Positions 15,078 to 22,692 of a stretch of 34,298 nt of DNA are shown one piece after another; within the stretch, counting starts at the first letter, position 1; each line of letters starts with the position of its first letter. The position numbers and the translations under genes are program-made. Where the stretch lies: positions 1 through 34,298 of the forward strand of contig CADABQ010000032.1 in the NCBI GenBank assembly GCA_902786205.1. The letters run 5' to 3'. The DNA is from an uncultured Lachnospiraceae bacterium (GTDB taxonomy: Bacteria > Bacillota > Clostridia > Lachnospirales > Lachnospiraceae). Below the pieces are notes generated by a model that saw only the letters and a list, made by a program, of their open reading frames with translations, did not search any database and was not told the origin of the DNA.

Positions 15078-15569
15078 ATGGATAATGTAGTATTGATTGG
15101 AATGCCAGGATCAGGAAAAAGTACACTTGGTGTGGTTTTGGCCAAAGTACTTGGTTATGGGTTTATTGATTCAGATTTAATCATTGAAGAGGAAGAAGGA
15201 CGTTTGCTTCATGAAATCATTGCCCAGGAAGGTATTGATGGATTTGCGCAGATTGAGAATAGAGTAAACAGTCAAATTGATGTACATAAAAAAGTAATTG
15301 CTACAGGTGGAAGTGCCGTTTATGGAGAAGAAGCCATGTTACACCTTGGACAGATTGGAAAAATCGTATACTTGAAATGGGGCATGGAAGAACTTTCCGG
15401 TCATCTAGGTGATTTAAAGGAGCGAGGCGTTGTTATGAAAGAAGGGCAGGATTTTGCAGATTTATATGCAGAGCGTTGCCCGCTTTATGAAAAATATGCC
15501 GATATTACTGTAGAATGTGAAGGTGATTCTATAGAGGCGCTAGTAAAACAAATCGTTGCAGCTTTATAA
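15078..15569 (+). CDS. aroK: Shikimate kinase family protein (divergent substrate site)
   Basis: The 163-residue P-loop kinase is the right length for AroK, which phosphorylates shikimate in the chorismate pathway. Seen: Walker A 'GMPGSGKS' (8-15), 'DSD' (31-33), 'ATGGSAVY' (75-82), the lid 'LKERGVVM' with R116, and 'ERCPLYEKYADIT' with R133. Two canonical shikimate contacts are absent: the Arg of the F-R-x-x-E motif is Ala57 ('GFAQIE'), and the third Gly of GGG is Ser79. Similar sequences are usually annotated as shikimate kinase in Clostridia, but another substrate is possible. The start at 15078 is chosen because GGAGG at 15062-15066 serves it; ATG 15060 would overlap that site. No other aromatic pathway gene is nearby. 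Confidence 0.8.
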   Translation: MDNVVLIGMPGSGKSTLGVVLAKVLGYGFIDSDLIIEEEEGRLLHEIIAQEGIDGFAQIENRVNSQIDVHKKVIATGGSAVYGEEAMLHLGQIGKIVYLKWGMEELSGHLGDLKERGVVMKEGQDFADLYAERCPLYEKYADITVECEGDSIEALVKQIVAAL

Positions 15570-15624
15570 ATTGTGTAATTGGTTGATGTCATGCGAAGTA
15601 AGTATAGAAAATAGATTAGAAAAA

Positions 15625-15672
15625 AATATGAGTGGAAATATTTTGTAGGTATTTTCGCTTATATTTTTTTGC
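15625..15672 (+). terminator. Terminator after shikimate kinase gene
   Basis: AATATGAGTGGAAATA pairs with TATTTTCGCTTATATT and is followed by TTTTT. Confidence 0.8.
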
Positions 15673-15713
15673 TTTATAGAAAAATGTGTTCTACAGAGCA
15701 AAAACACTTTGTG
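15668..15713 (+). repeat. Dispersed intergenic element, copy B (upstream of murA)
   Basis: GCTTTATAGAA, a 7-nt loop, TTCTACAGAGC, then AAAAACACTTTGTG. Relative to copy A, the inner pair GCGTT/AACGC becomes GTGTT/AACAC, a change that keeps pairing. Confidence 0.6.
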
Positions 15714-15903
15714 GGGATATATACTTGTTTACTTTGTTCTAAAAAGATATCAGGGTTATTGCATCGGGATTTGACGAAATACTAAAATTTAGTAGCATAA
15801 TTTTCTCTTTGGAATAGAATAATAGTAAAAAAGCAATTTAAATCATCCGTAGACAGCGACGGAAGAATTAAAAAACAATCCGTAAGGAATCTTTTAAAAG
15901 TAC

Positions 15904-15931
15904 TTGCTAAATTTGACGGTTGTGATATAAT
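15904..15931 (+). promoter_or_regulatory. murA promoter
   Basis: TTGCTA (15904-15909), 16 nt, and a perfect TATAAT (15926-15931) preceded by TGA, giving an extended -10 (TG at 15923-15924). Confidence 0.65.
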
Positions 15932-16035
15932 CAAAGAGATTATTTAAGAACAATAGGGTCGTATGCCCTTTTTTGAGTGAAAAATAGATAAAACAGGTAT
16001 GTTATTTACCATTTAATATAGATTGAGGTGCGAAA

Positions 16036-17337
16036 ATGGAACAGTATATTATGAAAGGTGGAAATCCTTTAAAGGGTGAGGTTACAATTAGTGGGGCAAA
16101 GAATGCAGCATTGGGAATTTTAGCTGCATCTATTATGACAGATGAAACCGTTACTTTGGAAAATTTACCAAATGTACGTGATATTCGTGTGCTTTTGCAG
16201 GCAATTCAGGAAATTGGAGCAAGAGTGGAATATGTAGATACAAATACAGTAAAGATCAATGGTAGTAATATAAGTTCTATTAGCATTGATTATGAATTTA
16301 TTCGTAAGATTCGTGCATCTTACTATTTGTTAGGAGCTTTACTTGGAAAATACCGTAAATCACAGGTTGCATTACCAGGCGGTTGTAATATTGGTAGTCG
16401 TCCAATCGATCAGCATATCAAGGGATTTAAAGCATTGGGAGCTGAAGTTAGAATCGAACAAGGTATGATTGCTACAGAGGCAGAATCTTTAGTTGGAACC
16501 CATATTTATATGGATGTAGTTTCTGTTGGAGCTACGATTAATGTTATGATGGCGGCTGCTATGGCAGAAGGAAAAAGTATTATTGAAAATGCGGCAAAGG
16601 AACCACATATTGTAGACGTAGCAAACTTTTTGAATAGTATGGGTGCGAATATTAAAGGTGCAGGAACGGACGTTATTCGTGTACAGGGTGTTGAAAAACT
16701 GCATGGTACAGAGTATTCCATCATACCGGATCAGATTGAGGCTGGAACATTTATGTGTATGGCAGCAGCTACAAAAGGCGATGTGCTTATTAAGAATGTT
16801 ATTCCAAAGCATTTAGAGGCAATCAGTGCAAAACTTGTTGAGATGGGTGCAACCGTAGAAGAATATGACGATGCTGTTCGTGTAGTGGGAATTGAAGATC
16901 GTTTAGGTCCAACACATATTAAAACATTGCCATATCCAGGTTTTCCGACAGATATGCAACCACAATTTGCTACGTTATTGGCATTATCAGAAGGATCTAG
17001 TATTGTTACAGAGAGTATTTTTGAAAATCGCTTCAAATATGTAGATGAATTAACACGCATGGGTGCAAAGATTACAGTAGAAGGAAACACTGCATTTATA
17101 GAGGGTGTAGAAGGTTTTAGTGGTGCTAAGGTTAGTGCGCCGGATCTTCGTGCAGGAGCGGCATTGGTTATGGCTGGTCTGGCAGCAGAAGGCATTACAA
17201 CAGTAGATCAGATTGAGTTTATTCAACGTGGTTATGAGGCTTTTGAAGATAAATTAACTGCATTGGGAGCAGTCATTGAACGTATTCCTGTAGATGATGA
17301 AAAAGCAGTGAAGAAGTTTGAATTGAAAGTAGGATAA
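16036..17337 (+). CDS. murA: UDP-N-acetylglucosamine 1-carboxyvinyltransferase
   Basis: MurA catalyses the first committed step of peptidoglycan synthesis, moving enolpyruvate from PEP to UDP-GlcNAc in the cytoplasm. The 433 residues are full length. K22-N23 in 'ISGAKNAAL' bind substrate, and the fosfomycin-sensitive catalytic Cys117 lies in 'LPGGCNIGSRPIDQH'. The 'PYPGFPTDMQPQ' loop is present. Low-GC Gram-positives often have two paralogues (MurA and MurZ), and I cannot say which this is. A lipoprotein gene follows 15 nt downstream with no terminator between, so the two are probably co-transcribed. Confidence 0.96.
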   Translation: MEQYIMKGGNPLKGEVTISGAKNAALGILAASIMTDETVTLENLPNVRDIRVLLQAIQEIGARVEYVDTNTVKINGSNISSISIDYEFIRKIRASYYLLGALLGKYRKSQVALPGGCNIGSRPIDQHIKGFKALGAEVRIEQGMIATEAESLVGTHIYMDVVSVGATINVMMAAAMAEGKSIIENAAKEPHIVDVANFLNSMGANIKGAGTDVIRVQGVEKLHGTEYSIIPDQIEAGTFMCMAAATKGDVLIKNVIPKHLEAISAKLVEMGATVEEYDDAVRVVGIEDRLGPTHIKTLPYPGFPTDMQPQFATLLALSEGSSIVTESIFENRFKYVDELTRMGAKITVEGNTAFIEGVEGFSGAKVSAPDLRAGAALVMAGLAAEGITTVDQIEFIQRGYEAFEDKLTALGAVIERIPVDDEKAVKKFELKVG

Positions 17338-17352
17338 GTGAGGTAGATTTAC

Positions 17353-17886
17353 ATGAAGAAAAAGATTTTTAGTGTATTCCTATGTGTGGTATTTGTTTTA
17401 TCTATGACAGCATGTGGGGGAAGTAAAAAGGATGGATTAGAAGGAACTTGGAAACTTTCCAAGGCTTATTTTGGTGATAAAGAGGTTTCACAGGAACAGT
17501 TACAAAGTGCTGGGATTGGTGGTACAACATTTTCTTTTAAAGATGGTGTGGTAACAATAGAGACTGCATCTACAAAGGACAAAGAAATTGCAGAGGGAGA
17601 ATATTCTCTAAATGGAAATACCGTTATTATTTCTACAAAGGATGAAAAAGGTTCTTATGAGGGTACGTTAAAGGATGGAAAGCTTACCTTCACAGAAAGT
17701 AGTTCTGCTGTGTCAGAGGTTGCAACAGCAACTCCAACAGCAATCGGTAAAGCGGCGAAGAAAGATGTAAAGAAAAAGGCTACGAAAGCACCAGAAACAA
17801 CGCAGAAGGTTGAGAAGGATGCACCTTCTTCCACAGCAGGAGCAAGTTCTGATGTAGAGATTAAGCTTGTATTTGAAAAGGAATAG
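17353..17886 (+). CDS. Small lipoprotein
   Basis: The 177-residue protein starts with a lipoprotein signal; the lipobox 'SMTAC' places Cys21 as the lipidated residue after a GG-S spacer. The mature part begins 'LEGTWKLSKAYFGDKEV' and has beta-strand-like 'GEYSLNGNTVIIS' and 'YEGTLKDGKLTFTES' segments, reminiscent of lipocalin-like domains. A disordered Lys/Thr/Ala tail follows. It lies 15 nt after murA and ends at a strong terminator, so it appears to be the second gene of a murA transcript. Whether the two are linked in function is not known. Confidence 0.82.
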   Translation: MKKKIFSVFLCVVFVLSMTACGGSKKDGLEGTWKLSKAYFGDKEVSQEQLQSAGIGGTTFSFKDGVVTIETASTKDKEIAEGEYSLNGNTVIISTKDEKGSYEGTLKDGKLTFTESSSAVSEVATATPTAIGKAAKKDVKKKATKAPETTQKVEKDAPSSTAGASSDVEIKLVFEKE

Positions 17887-17922
17887 TATAAAAGAGAAAT
17901 AGAATTACCTGAAAAAGGTAGA

Positions 17923-17965
17923 AAAAGAGGAGTAGCTCTTCCTGATAGGAAGGGCTACTCCTTTT
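17923..17965. terminator. Bidirectional terminator
   Basis: AGGAGTAGCTCTTCC pairs with GGAAGGGCTACTCCT, with A-rich and T-rich flanks. It separates the convergent lipoprotein and HD-GYP genes. Confidence 0.85.
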
Positions 17966-17986
17966 AAGTTAAAATTCATATTATAT

Positions 17987-19078
17987 TTATAAGATTTTTT
18001 GTATATGTAAGTTTTTTAATTTTCCTAAATCTACAAATTGATTCTCTATTTTTATAACTGGTCTGGTAATATGTTGTGAATCAATCATTATGATTTCTCC
18101 AATACGGTCATCATTTAGTTGTACGGTGCAGTTAATATAGCTGTTTGCCATACCTTTCAAAAATGGTAATAAAAATTTGGGAGAAAACTGGCGAAAACCA
18201 TCCTGCTCAAATACACTCATGGCATCAAATGGACAGTTTGCTTTTCGATAAATGCGAGGATTTGTCATAGCAACATAAATATCTGCGATGGCAACAATCT
18301 GTGCAAAATCATCGATTTCATCCCCTTTTAAGCCATTTGGATATCCGGATCCATCGGTTCGTTCATGGTGCATTAGAACAGCATTTAAAATTCGTTTGTC
18401 TAAGTTCTGGTCTTGTAATAAATGATATCCGTCTGTTGAATGCTGTTTTATAATATTGTATTCAGCAGGAGAAAGTTGGCTTGGTTTGTGAAGAATTGCA
18501 GATGGAATAAGTAATTTGCCAATATCGTGCAACATACCTGCAAGGGTAAGAAGTTGCAGGTCTTCCTCAGAATAGTTCAGCCAGCGTCCGATTGCATTAC
18601 ATAAGATAGCAACACTTACGGAATGAGTATAAGTTACATCATCACTATCAAGCAGACATTGAAGCATATGAATAATATGCGTGTTATTGCGGCCTTGGCA
18701 AATGATTTTCTCCATATCTTCTATTAATAAATCTGTATGAATTGGATCTTTTAATTGTCCGTTAAGAATGCAGACACGATCTTTTAGGTCAGAAACAACA
18801 AAATTGTATGCTTCGTTAAATTTTCGAAATTCCAGTGTACTTTTGATATACTCAGAATAGGTATCCGATGCAGCATCATACTTTGTTTTTTTTGATTCAC
18901 CGTCTTCATTAGTTTCAATTTCAATCTGCTGAATAGCATAAAATTTTAATCTTGTAATTGAGTGATTGGTAAGCTCCGAATGAGCTGGGATAATTAAGTA
19001 ATCTTGCAATCCAAAAATGTCTTCTGCTACGATCATTCCTGGAACAGCCTCTTTTGTTGCTATTGTTTTGGTTTTCAA
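17987..19078 (-). CDS. HD-GYP domain cyclic di-GMP phosphodiesterase
   Basis: The 363-residue protein has an N-terminal region typical of clostridial HD-GYP proteins ('AVPGMIVAEDIFG...IIPAHSELT'), then an HD-GYP domain. Key residues are all present: H184-D185 in 'GMLHDIGKLLIP', H213, H237-H238 in 'MHHERTDGSGYPNGL' with GYP at 245-247, and D266. The family hydrolyses cyclic di-GMP to GMP or pGpG using a bimetal centre. There is no receiver domain or membrane segment, so its input signal is unclear. It starts with TTG at 19078, supported by AAGGGGGA about 7 nt upstream; the next in-frame ATG would remove conserved sequence. Confidence 0.92.
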   Translation of the reverse strand: MKTKTIATKEAVPGMIVAEDIFGLQDYLIIPAHSELTNHSITRLKFYAIQQIEIETNEDGESKKTKYDAASDTYSEYIKSTLEFRKFNEAYNFVVSDLKDRVCILNGQLKDPIHTDLLIEDMEKIICQGRNNTHIIHMLQCLLDSDDVTYTHSVSVAILCNAIGRWLNYSEEDLQLLTLAGMLHDIGKLLIPSAILHKPSQLSPAEYNIIKQHSTDGYHLLQDQNLDKRILNAVLMHHERTDGSGYPNGLKGDEIDDFAQIVAIADIYVAMTNPRIYRKANCPFDAMSVFEQDGFRQFSPKFLLPFLKGMANSYINCTVQLNDDRIGEIIMIDSQHITRPVIKIENQFVDLGKLKNLHIQKIL

Positions 19079-19135
19079 TAAAAGTTCCCCCTTATGTATT
19101 CGTAGTGTTGTCTATAGAATAGACACACATATAAT

Positions 19136-19164
19136 AGTATATACTGAAAAATATAAAAAGACAA
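19136..19164 (-). promoter_or_regulatory. Promoter of the HD-GYP gene
   Basis: On the minus strand, TTGTCT (19164-19159), 17 nt, TATACT (19141-19136). A small inverted repeat TGTCTA/TAGACA (19109-19125) follows in the 5' leader. Confidence 0.65.
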
Positions 19165-19170
19165 CTAATA

Positions 19171-19198
19171 AACCACCCTTTCAGTTGCTAGGGTGGTT
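19171..19198 (-). terminator. Hairpin after the phospholipase-like gene
   Basis: AACCACCCT (19171-19179) and AGGGTGGTT (19190-19198) form a 9-bp stem just past the stop of the minus-strand gene. The T-rich tail is interrupted, so termination may be partial. Confidence 0.55.
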
Positions 19199-19219
19199 AA
19201 GAGATACGTAACAGTAATT

Positions 19220-19816
19220 CTATTTGGCTAATTCTAGTTTGTGTGATGCCATGAATGTAGCACGTTCAGCCATATGCAAAACACTATCTACAATCTGGTG
19301 GCAAACAGCTACGATAAAGGTACAGTCATTGTCCACATTATGTACACTGTTGGTATAGTTTGCATGTTCTTGTTGAATAAAATGACAAATACTTTCAACT
19401 GTGTAAAAAGAGGAATTTTCTGCACGTTTTCGCTTGTGTTCCACTGCACCAACATAAGAGCGTAAACGGTGTTTTAAAACTTTTTCATATTGACAGTGCT
19501 CTTTGATATTTCCGTTATAAAATGCGTTATGAGGAAATGTAAAATAATCAGCAACATAGTGGAGAATCACACCAAGATGTCTGCAAAAAGAAGATGTAAT
19601 TCCTTTTATTGGGTCATAATGTTGCAGTAATTGATGAAGTTGTTTTTTTAGATGTAAAAATGTGTCTTCCATACAGTGACGTGTAGTAATAAATGATGGA
19701 ACGCAATCTGGAAGGATACTTCCCCAGTAAAATGACCTTTTGTAATTCATTAATATTTCCATTCCATTGCTGTTCATCAAATAATTAGCTAATGCAAGAT
19801 GTGACTTTTTTCTCAT
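19220..19816 (-). CDS. Zinc-dependent phospholipase C-like protein
   Basis: The 198-residue protein matches the Zn-dependent phospholipase C fold (bacterial PLC / alpha-toxin catalytic domain family). Seen: 'SHLALANYLM' near the N-terminus, 'WGSILPDCVPSF' with the family's P-D motif, 'HLGVILHYVADYFTFPHN' with the H-x3-H-x2-D metal ligands, and 'EHCQYE' after it. Classical family members are secreted and use the mature N-terminal Trp as a ligand. This one lacks a signal peptide, so it may act in the cytoplasm or on a non-lipid substrate; such short intracellular homologues are common in Clostridia. The start ATG has AAGGGG about 12 nt upstream. Confidence 0.82.
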   Translation of the reverse strand: MRKKSHLALANYLMNSNGMEILMNYKRSFYWGSILPDCVPSFITTRHCMEDTFLHLKKQLHQLLQHYDPIKGITSSFCRHLGVILHYVADYFTFPHNAFYNGNIKEHCQYEKVLKHRLRSYVGAVEHKRKRAENSSFYTVESICHFIQQEHANYTNSVHNVDNDCTFIVAVCHQIVDSVLHMAERATFMASHKLELAK

Positions 19817-19902
19817 AGTTCAGATAACCCCTTTCCGAAACTAATTGTTATTCGCTAGTAATTATTCTACTGCAAGTGTGTGTTTTTGGCAATGGAAAAT
19901 AG

Positions 19903-19931
19903 TTGCAAATTATAAAATTACAAGGTATGAT
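19903..19931 (+). promoter_or_regulatory. Promoter of the DUF1002 gene
   Basis: TTGCAA (19903-19908), 17 nt, TATGAT (19926-19931). Confidence 0.6.
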
Positions 19932-20060
19932 AGATAAGATGGTAGCGGTTTGACTGGTATAGTAATGTATGAAAAAAGTCTTGCTAATATAGTTTTTGGA
20001 GGACTAGGGAGGGCTGCTAGCATTCTTGGAAGATGTGCAGAAAATAAGGAGGAGCGAAAA

Positions 20061-21236
20061 ATGAGGAAACAGACAAAAAGATTAGTAGCGGGAGTGATGG
20101 CAGGATTGCTGATGTTGCAATCACCTAATATAGCTTTTGCGGACAGTGAAAAGGTTGTTACACTTGGGGCTGACTTGACAACAGAGCAGAGAAGTGAGAT
20201 GTTACAATATTTTGGAGTGTCTGAAAATGATGTAACAATTGTAGAAGTAAATAATCAGGAAGAACATGATTACCTAAAGGGAATTGCTACAGAAGCTGAA
20301 ATTGGAAGACATACGTATAGTTGTGCCTATATTATGCCTACAGACACTGGAAAAATTAACGTAAAAACAGCACATTTGACATGGGTATCTACAAGTATGA
20401 TTGCGAATACACTTGTAACAGCAGGAATTGATAGTTGTGATGTAATTGCTGCAGCTCCAAAAGATGTGTCTGGAACAGGCGCTTTGACCGGTGTTATTAA
20501 AGCCTATGAAAAGGTAACTGATGAAAAGCTGGATAAGGATAAGACGGAACTTGCTATGCAGGAATTATATACGACTGCGGAGATTGGACAAGATGTTGGT
20601 AAGGATGAGGCGTCTGCCGTTATGAATGAGGTTAAAACGCAAGTATTAAAGGATGGATTAACGGATGAAGATAAAATTGAGGATGTTGTAAATGATGTAG
20701 CATCTTATTATAAAGTTAATCTTACACCGGAACAGGTATCTCAGGTAAGTAAATTGATGTCACAGATTGGACAACAGGATTATAACTATAAAGAAATAAA
20801 GGGAACCATGGAGGGCTTACAGGATAAGCTTGTAGATAATATTGATGGTGTTAAAGAAAGTTTCTTGGACAAGACAGAAGGTGGAAGTGGTTTCTTTGCA
20901 GCAATTGGAAACTTTTTTGCGGGTATCTTTAAAGCAATTGGAAACTTTTTCGCTGGTTTGTTTGGTGGAGGAAGCAAGGGAGATTCAGATTCCCAAGACA
21001 GTATTTTAGATAATGTAGATGACAGTGCATTAGGTATAACAGCCACCGATGATCCAAATGGAAAAGGTGTTCAGACAACAGAGGCGCCAACAGAGAAGCC
21101 AGAAGATACTGCAACATCGGAAGTAACAGCCACAGAGGATGCTGGTGTGACAGAAGATTCTTTTACAGTAGATCAGGATACAAATAAAGTTGAAAAAAGT
21201 GAGACAAGTGCAGCAGAAGAAAGTGTTGAACAATAG
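20061..21236 (+). CDS. DUF1002 secreted protein with glycine/phenylalanine amphipathic repeats
   Basis: The 391-residue protein begins at 20061; AGGAGG about 7 nt upstream supports this over an in-frame ATG 37 codons earlier. A signal peptide (MRKQTKRLVAG, then a hydrophobic core, ending about 'AFADS') precedes a DUF1002 domain (about 30-270), recognisable by 'VVTLGADLTTEQRSEMLQYFGV' and 'GIDSCDVIAAAPKDVSGTGAL'. The family is widespread in Gram-positives and has no known function. The C-terminal part is unusual: two copies of 'AIGNFFAG[IL]F' separated by Lys, an amphipathic Gly/Phe stretch, then a Thr/Glu-rich disordered tail. No sortase motif is present. Confidence 0.85.
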   Translation: MRKQTKRLVAGVMAGLLMLQSPNIAFADSEKVVTLGADLTTEQRSEMLQYFGVSENDVTIVEVNNQEEHDYLKGIATEAEIGRHTYSCAYIMPTDTGKINVKTAHLTWVSTSMIANTLVTAGIDSCDVIAAAPKDVSGTGALTGVIKAYEKVTDEKLDKDKTELAMQELYTTAEIGQDVGKDEASAVMNEVKTQVLKDGLTDEDKIEDVVNDVASYYKVNLTPEQVSQVSKLMSQIGQQDYNYKEIKGTMEGLQDKLVDNIDGVKESFLDKTEGGSGFFAAIGNFFAGIFKAIGNFFAGLFGGGSKGDSDSQDSILDNVDDSALGITATDDPNGKGVQTTEAPTEKPEDTATSEVTATEDAGVTEDSFTVDQDTNKVEKSETSAAEESVEQ

Positions 21237-21260
21237 AAAAAAGTTTTGCTTGTATAAAAC

Positions 21261-21292
21261 AAAAAACGGAATGCATGTGCATTCCGTTTTTT
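21261..21292. terminator. Bidirectional terminator
   Basis: AAAAAACGGAATGCA and TGCATTCCGTTTTTT form a 15-bp stem with a 2-nt gap. It separates convergent DUF1002 and EIIC genes. Confidence 0.9.
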
Positions 21293-21300
21293 GTTCTCGA

Positions 21301-22359
21301 TTAAATTTCTATTTTCATTTCACCTTCTTTTAAAATTCCAAGTTTTTTCATGGCTTCTGCAATGCCTAAGGAAATGACTCCGGGTAATACAAAACAAAGA
21401 AGGCTTACTAAAATCAGAGCTTCGGATGCTCCAATTGTATTTTTTATAGTATCATAAGCTGAAAGGCAACCAGTCAGACCAGTTGTACCCATAGAAGCTC
21501 CCTTTGCAGTATTTCCAAATTTTAAAAATCCTGCACAGCCACCTAGAATAGCACTGGATATAAGAGAAGGAAGCAATATGTAAGGCCGTTTAAATGTATT
21601 TGCCAGTTGTAGTTTGGCAGTGCCAATCCCCTGTGCAAATAGGCCTACAAATTTATTATCATGATAACTTGCTACTGCATATCCAATCATGCTACAACAA
21701 CAACCAATCGTTGCGGCTCCAGCGGCGAGTCCCTTTAACTTGGCAATATTGATGATTGCCAGTAAACTGATTGGCAGTAAAGATAGGATACAAGACAAAC
21801 ATGCAATGGTAATTCCCATAACAACATTATTTTGTTTCATTGCCCATTGAAATGCGTCAGCAATACGAGTATTGATCACATCAAATCCAGGTGCCAGGAA
21901 AAGTCCGGTAATCGTACCACAACCACCACCAACAATAGGAAGCAGGAGTAAATCGTATTGTGTCTTACCAAGAATAAGGCTACCGACTTCCAATGCAACA
22001 TAAGCTGCAATAAATGCACCGAGGGGGTTGCCAGCACCAGACAATTTTACCATTCCGCCTACTTTAGAGACAACGGAACTTTCGAATATTGCATCTGCAT
22101 GTGCTCCCACCATTCCGGCAAGCAGGCCACCCAAAGTAACTAATGGTGGTGATGCAAATTTTGCCGCCATTCCCATAGCAATGCCGGCGCCTGTCAGCAT
22201 AATAGCAATACCGCCTATAGTAATAAGAAAGTCGCCAAAATCCTTTGTTATAAGGCTCCCCAATTGTTGTAAGATGATACCAAGTGCATAAGTACAAAAT
22301 ATGCCAAGTGCCATGCCGTTTGCACCATCTACAAAAATGTGTGATAATACTTTTTTCAT
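21301..22359 (-). CDS. PTS sugar transporter EIIC-like membrane protein (PTS_EIIC_2 type)
   Basis: The 352-residue protein has about ten hydrophobic segments. It is glycine-rich, with 'VDGANGMALGIFCTYALG', 'LVTLGGLLAGMVGAHADAIF' and 'LPIVGGGCGTITGLFLAPGFD', which match the stand-alone EIIC_2 group of PTS permeases. PTS EIIC proteins carry and phosphorylate sugars together with EIIA/EIIB, but neither is encoded nearby. It may work with distant components or transport without phosphorylation. The substrate cannot be predicted. The start has GGAGG about 8 nt upstream. Confidence 0.85.
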   Translation of the reverse strand: MKKVLSHIFVDGANGMALGIFCTYALGIILQQLGSLITKDFGDFLITIGGIAIMLTGAGIAMGMAAKFASPPLVTLGGLLAGMVGAHADAIFESSVVSKVGGMVKLSGAGNPLGAFIAAYVALEVGSLILGKTQYDLLLLPIVGGGCGTITGLFLAPGFDVINTRIADAFQWAMKQNNVVMGITIACLSCILSLLPISLLAIINIAKLKGLAAGAATIGCCCSMIGYAVASYHDNKFVGLFAQGIGTAKLQLANTFKRPYILLPSLISSAILGGCAGFLKFGNTAKGASMGTTGLTGCLSAYDTIKNTIGASEALILVSLLCFVLPGVISLGIAEAMKKLGILKEGEMKIEI

Positions 22360-22514
22360 AGAAATCCTCCACTTTTGTCCTTTTTTTCAGTTACTCTTTA
22401 CACAGATAGCTTGGTTTGTAAAAAGTAACTTTCTCCACTCTCTTTATATATAGTAACGCACCATCTATTAGAGTAACATAAATTTAGAAGTGGGGCAAGT
22501 TTTAATTATGGTCT

Positions 22515-22543
22515 GTTTGTGTCAATGAATACTTGACACAAAC
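22515..22543. promoter_or_regulatory. Perfect 11-bp inverted repeat, candidate operator
   Basis: GTTTGTGTCAA (22515-22525) and TTGACACAAAC (22533-22543) are separated by 7 nt and lie 15 nt upstream of the -35 of the lipoprotein promoter. There is no T-tract, so a protein-binding site is more likely than a terminator. Confidence 0.45.
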
Positions 22544-22558
22544 AAATGCCAAGAGGTA

Positions 22559-22587
22559 TTGCAACAATGTATCAAAGTCGATATAAT
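22559..22587 (+). promoter_or_regulatory. Promoter of lipoprotein gene
   Basis: TTGCAA (22559-22564), 17 nt, perfect TATAAT (22582-22587). The leader to the ATG at 22693 is about 100 nt. Confidence 0.65.
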
Positions 22588-22692
22588 GGCAATCGTGGGC
22601 ATAATGCAGCGAAAACGAAAAATAAAAAGAATGGTAATTGTTTAGCTTGGCTGGACGCTTACCAAGTATGATAGGAAAAGGAGATATTACAT

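Larger units (their letters stand above)
15570..16035. other. Intergenic region between shikimate kinase and murA
   Basis: It holds the terminator at 15625-15672, a copy of the dispersed 45-nt element (15668-15713), a CCGT..ACGG hairpin near 15850 and a promoter (15904-15931). A short AGGG/CCCT stem followed by T residues (about 15955-15974) lies in the murA leader. I see no gene. Confidence 0.55.
22360..22692. other. Divergent intergenic region with inverted repeat
   Basis: The gap lies between divergent EIIC (minus) and lipoprotein (plus) genes. It contains an 11-bp inverted repeat (22515-22543) and a promoter for the lipoprotein (22559-22587). A promoter for EIIC was not clear. Confidence 0.5.
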
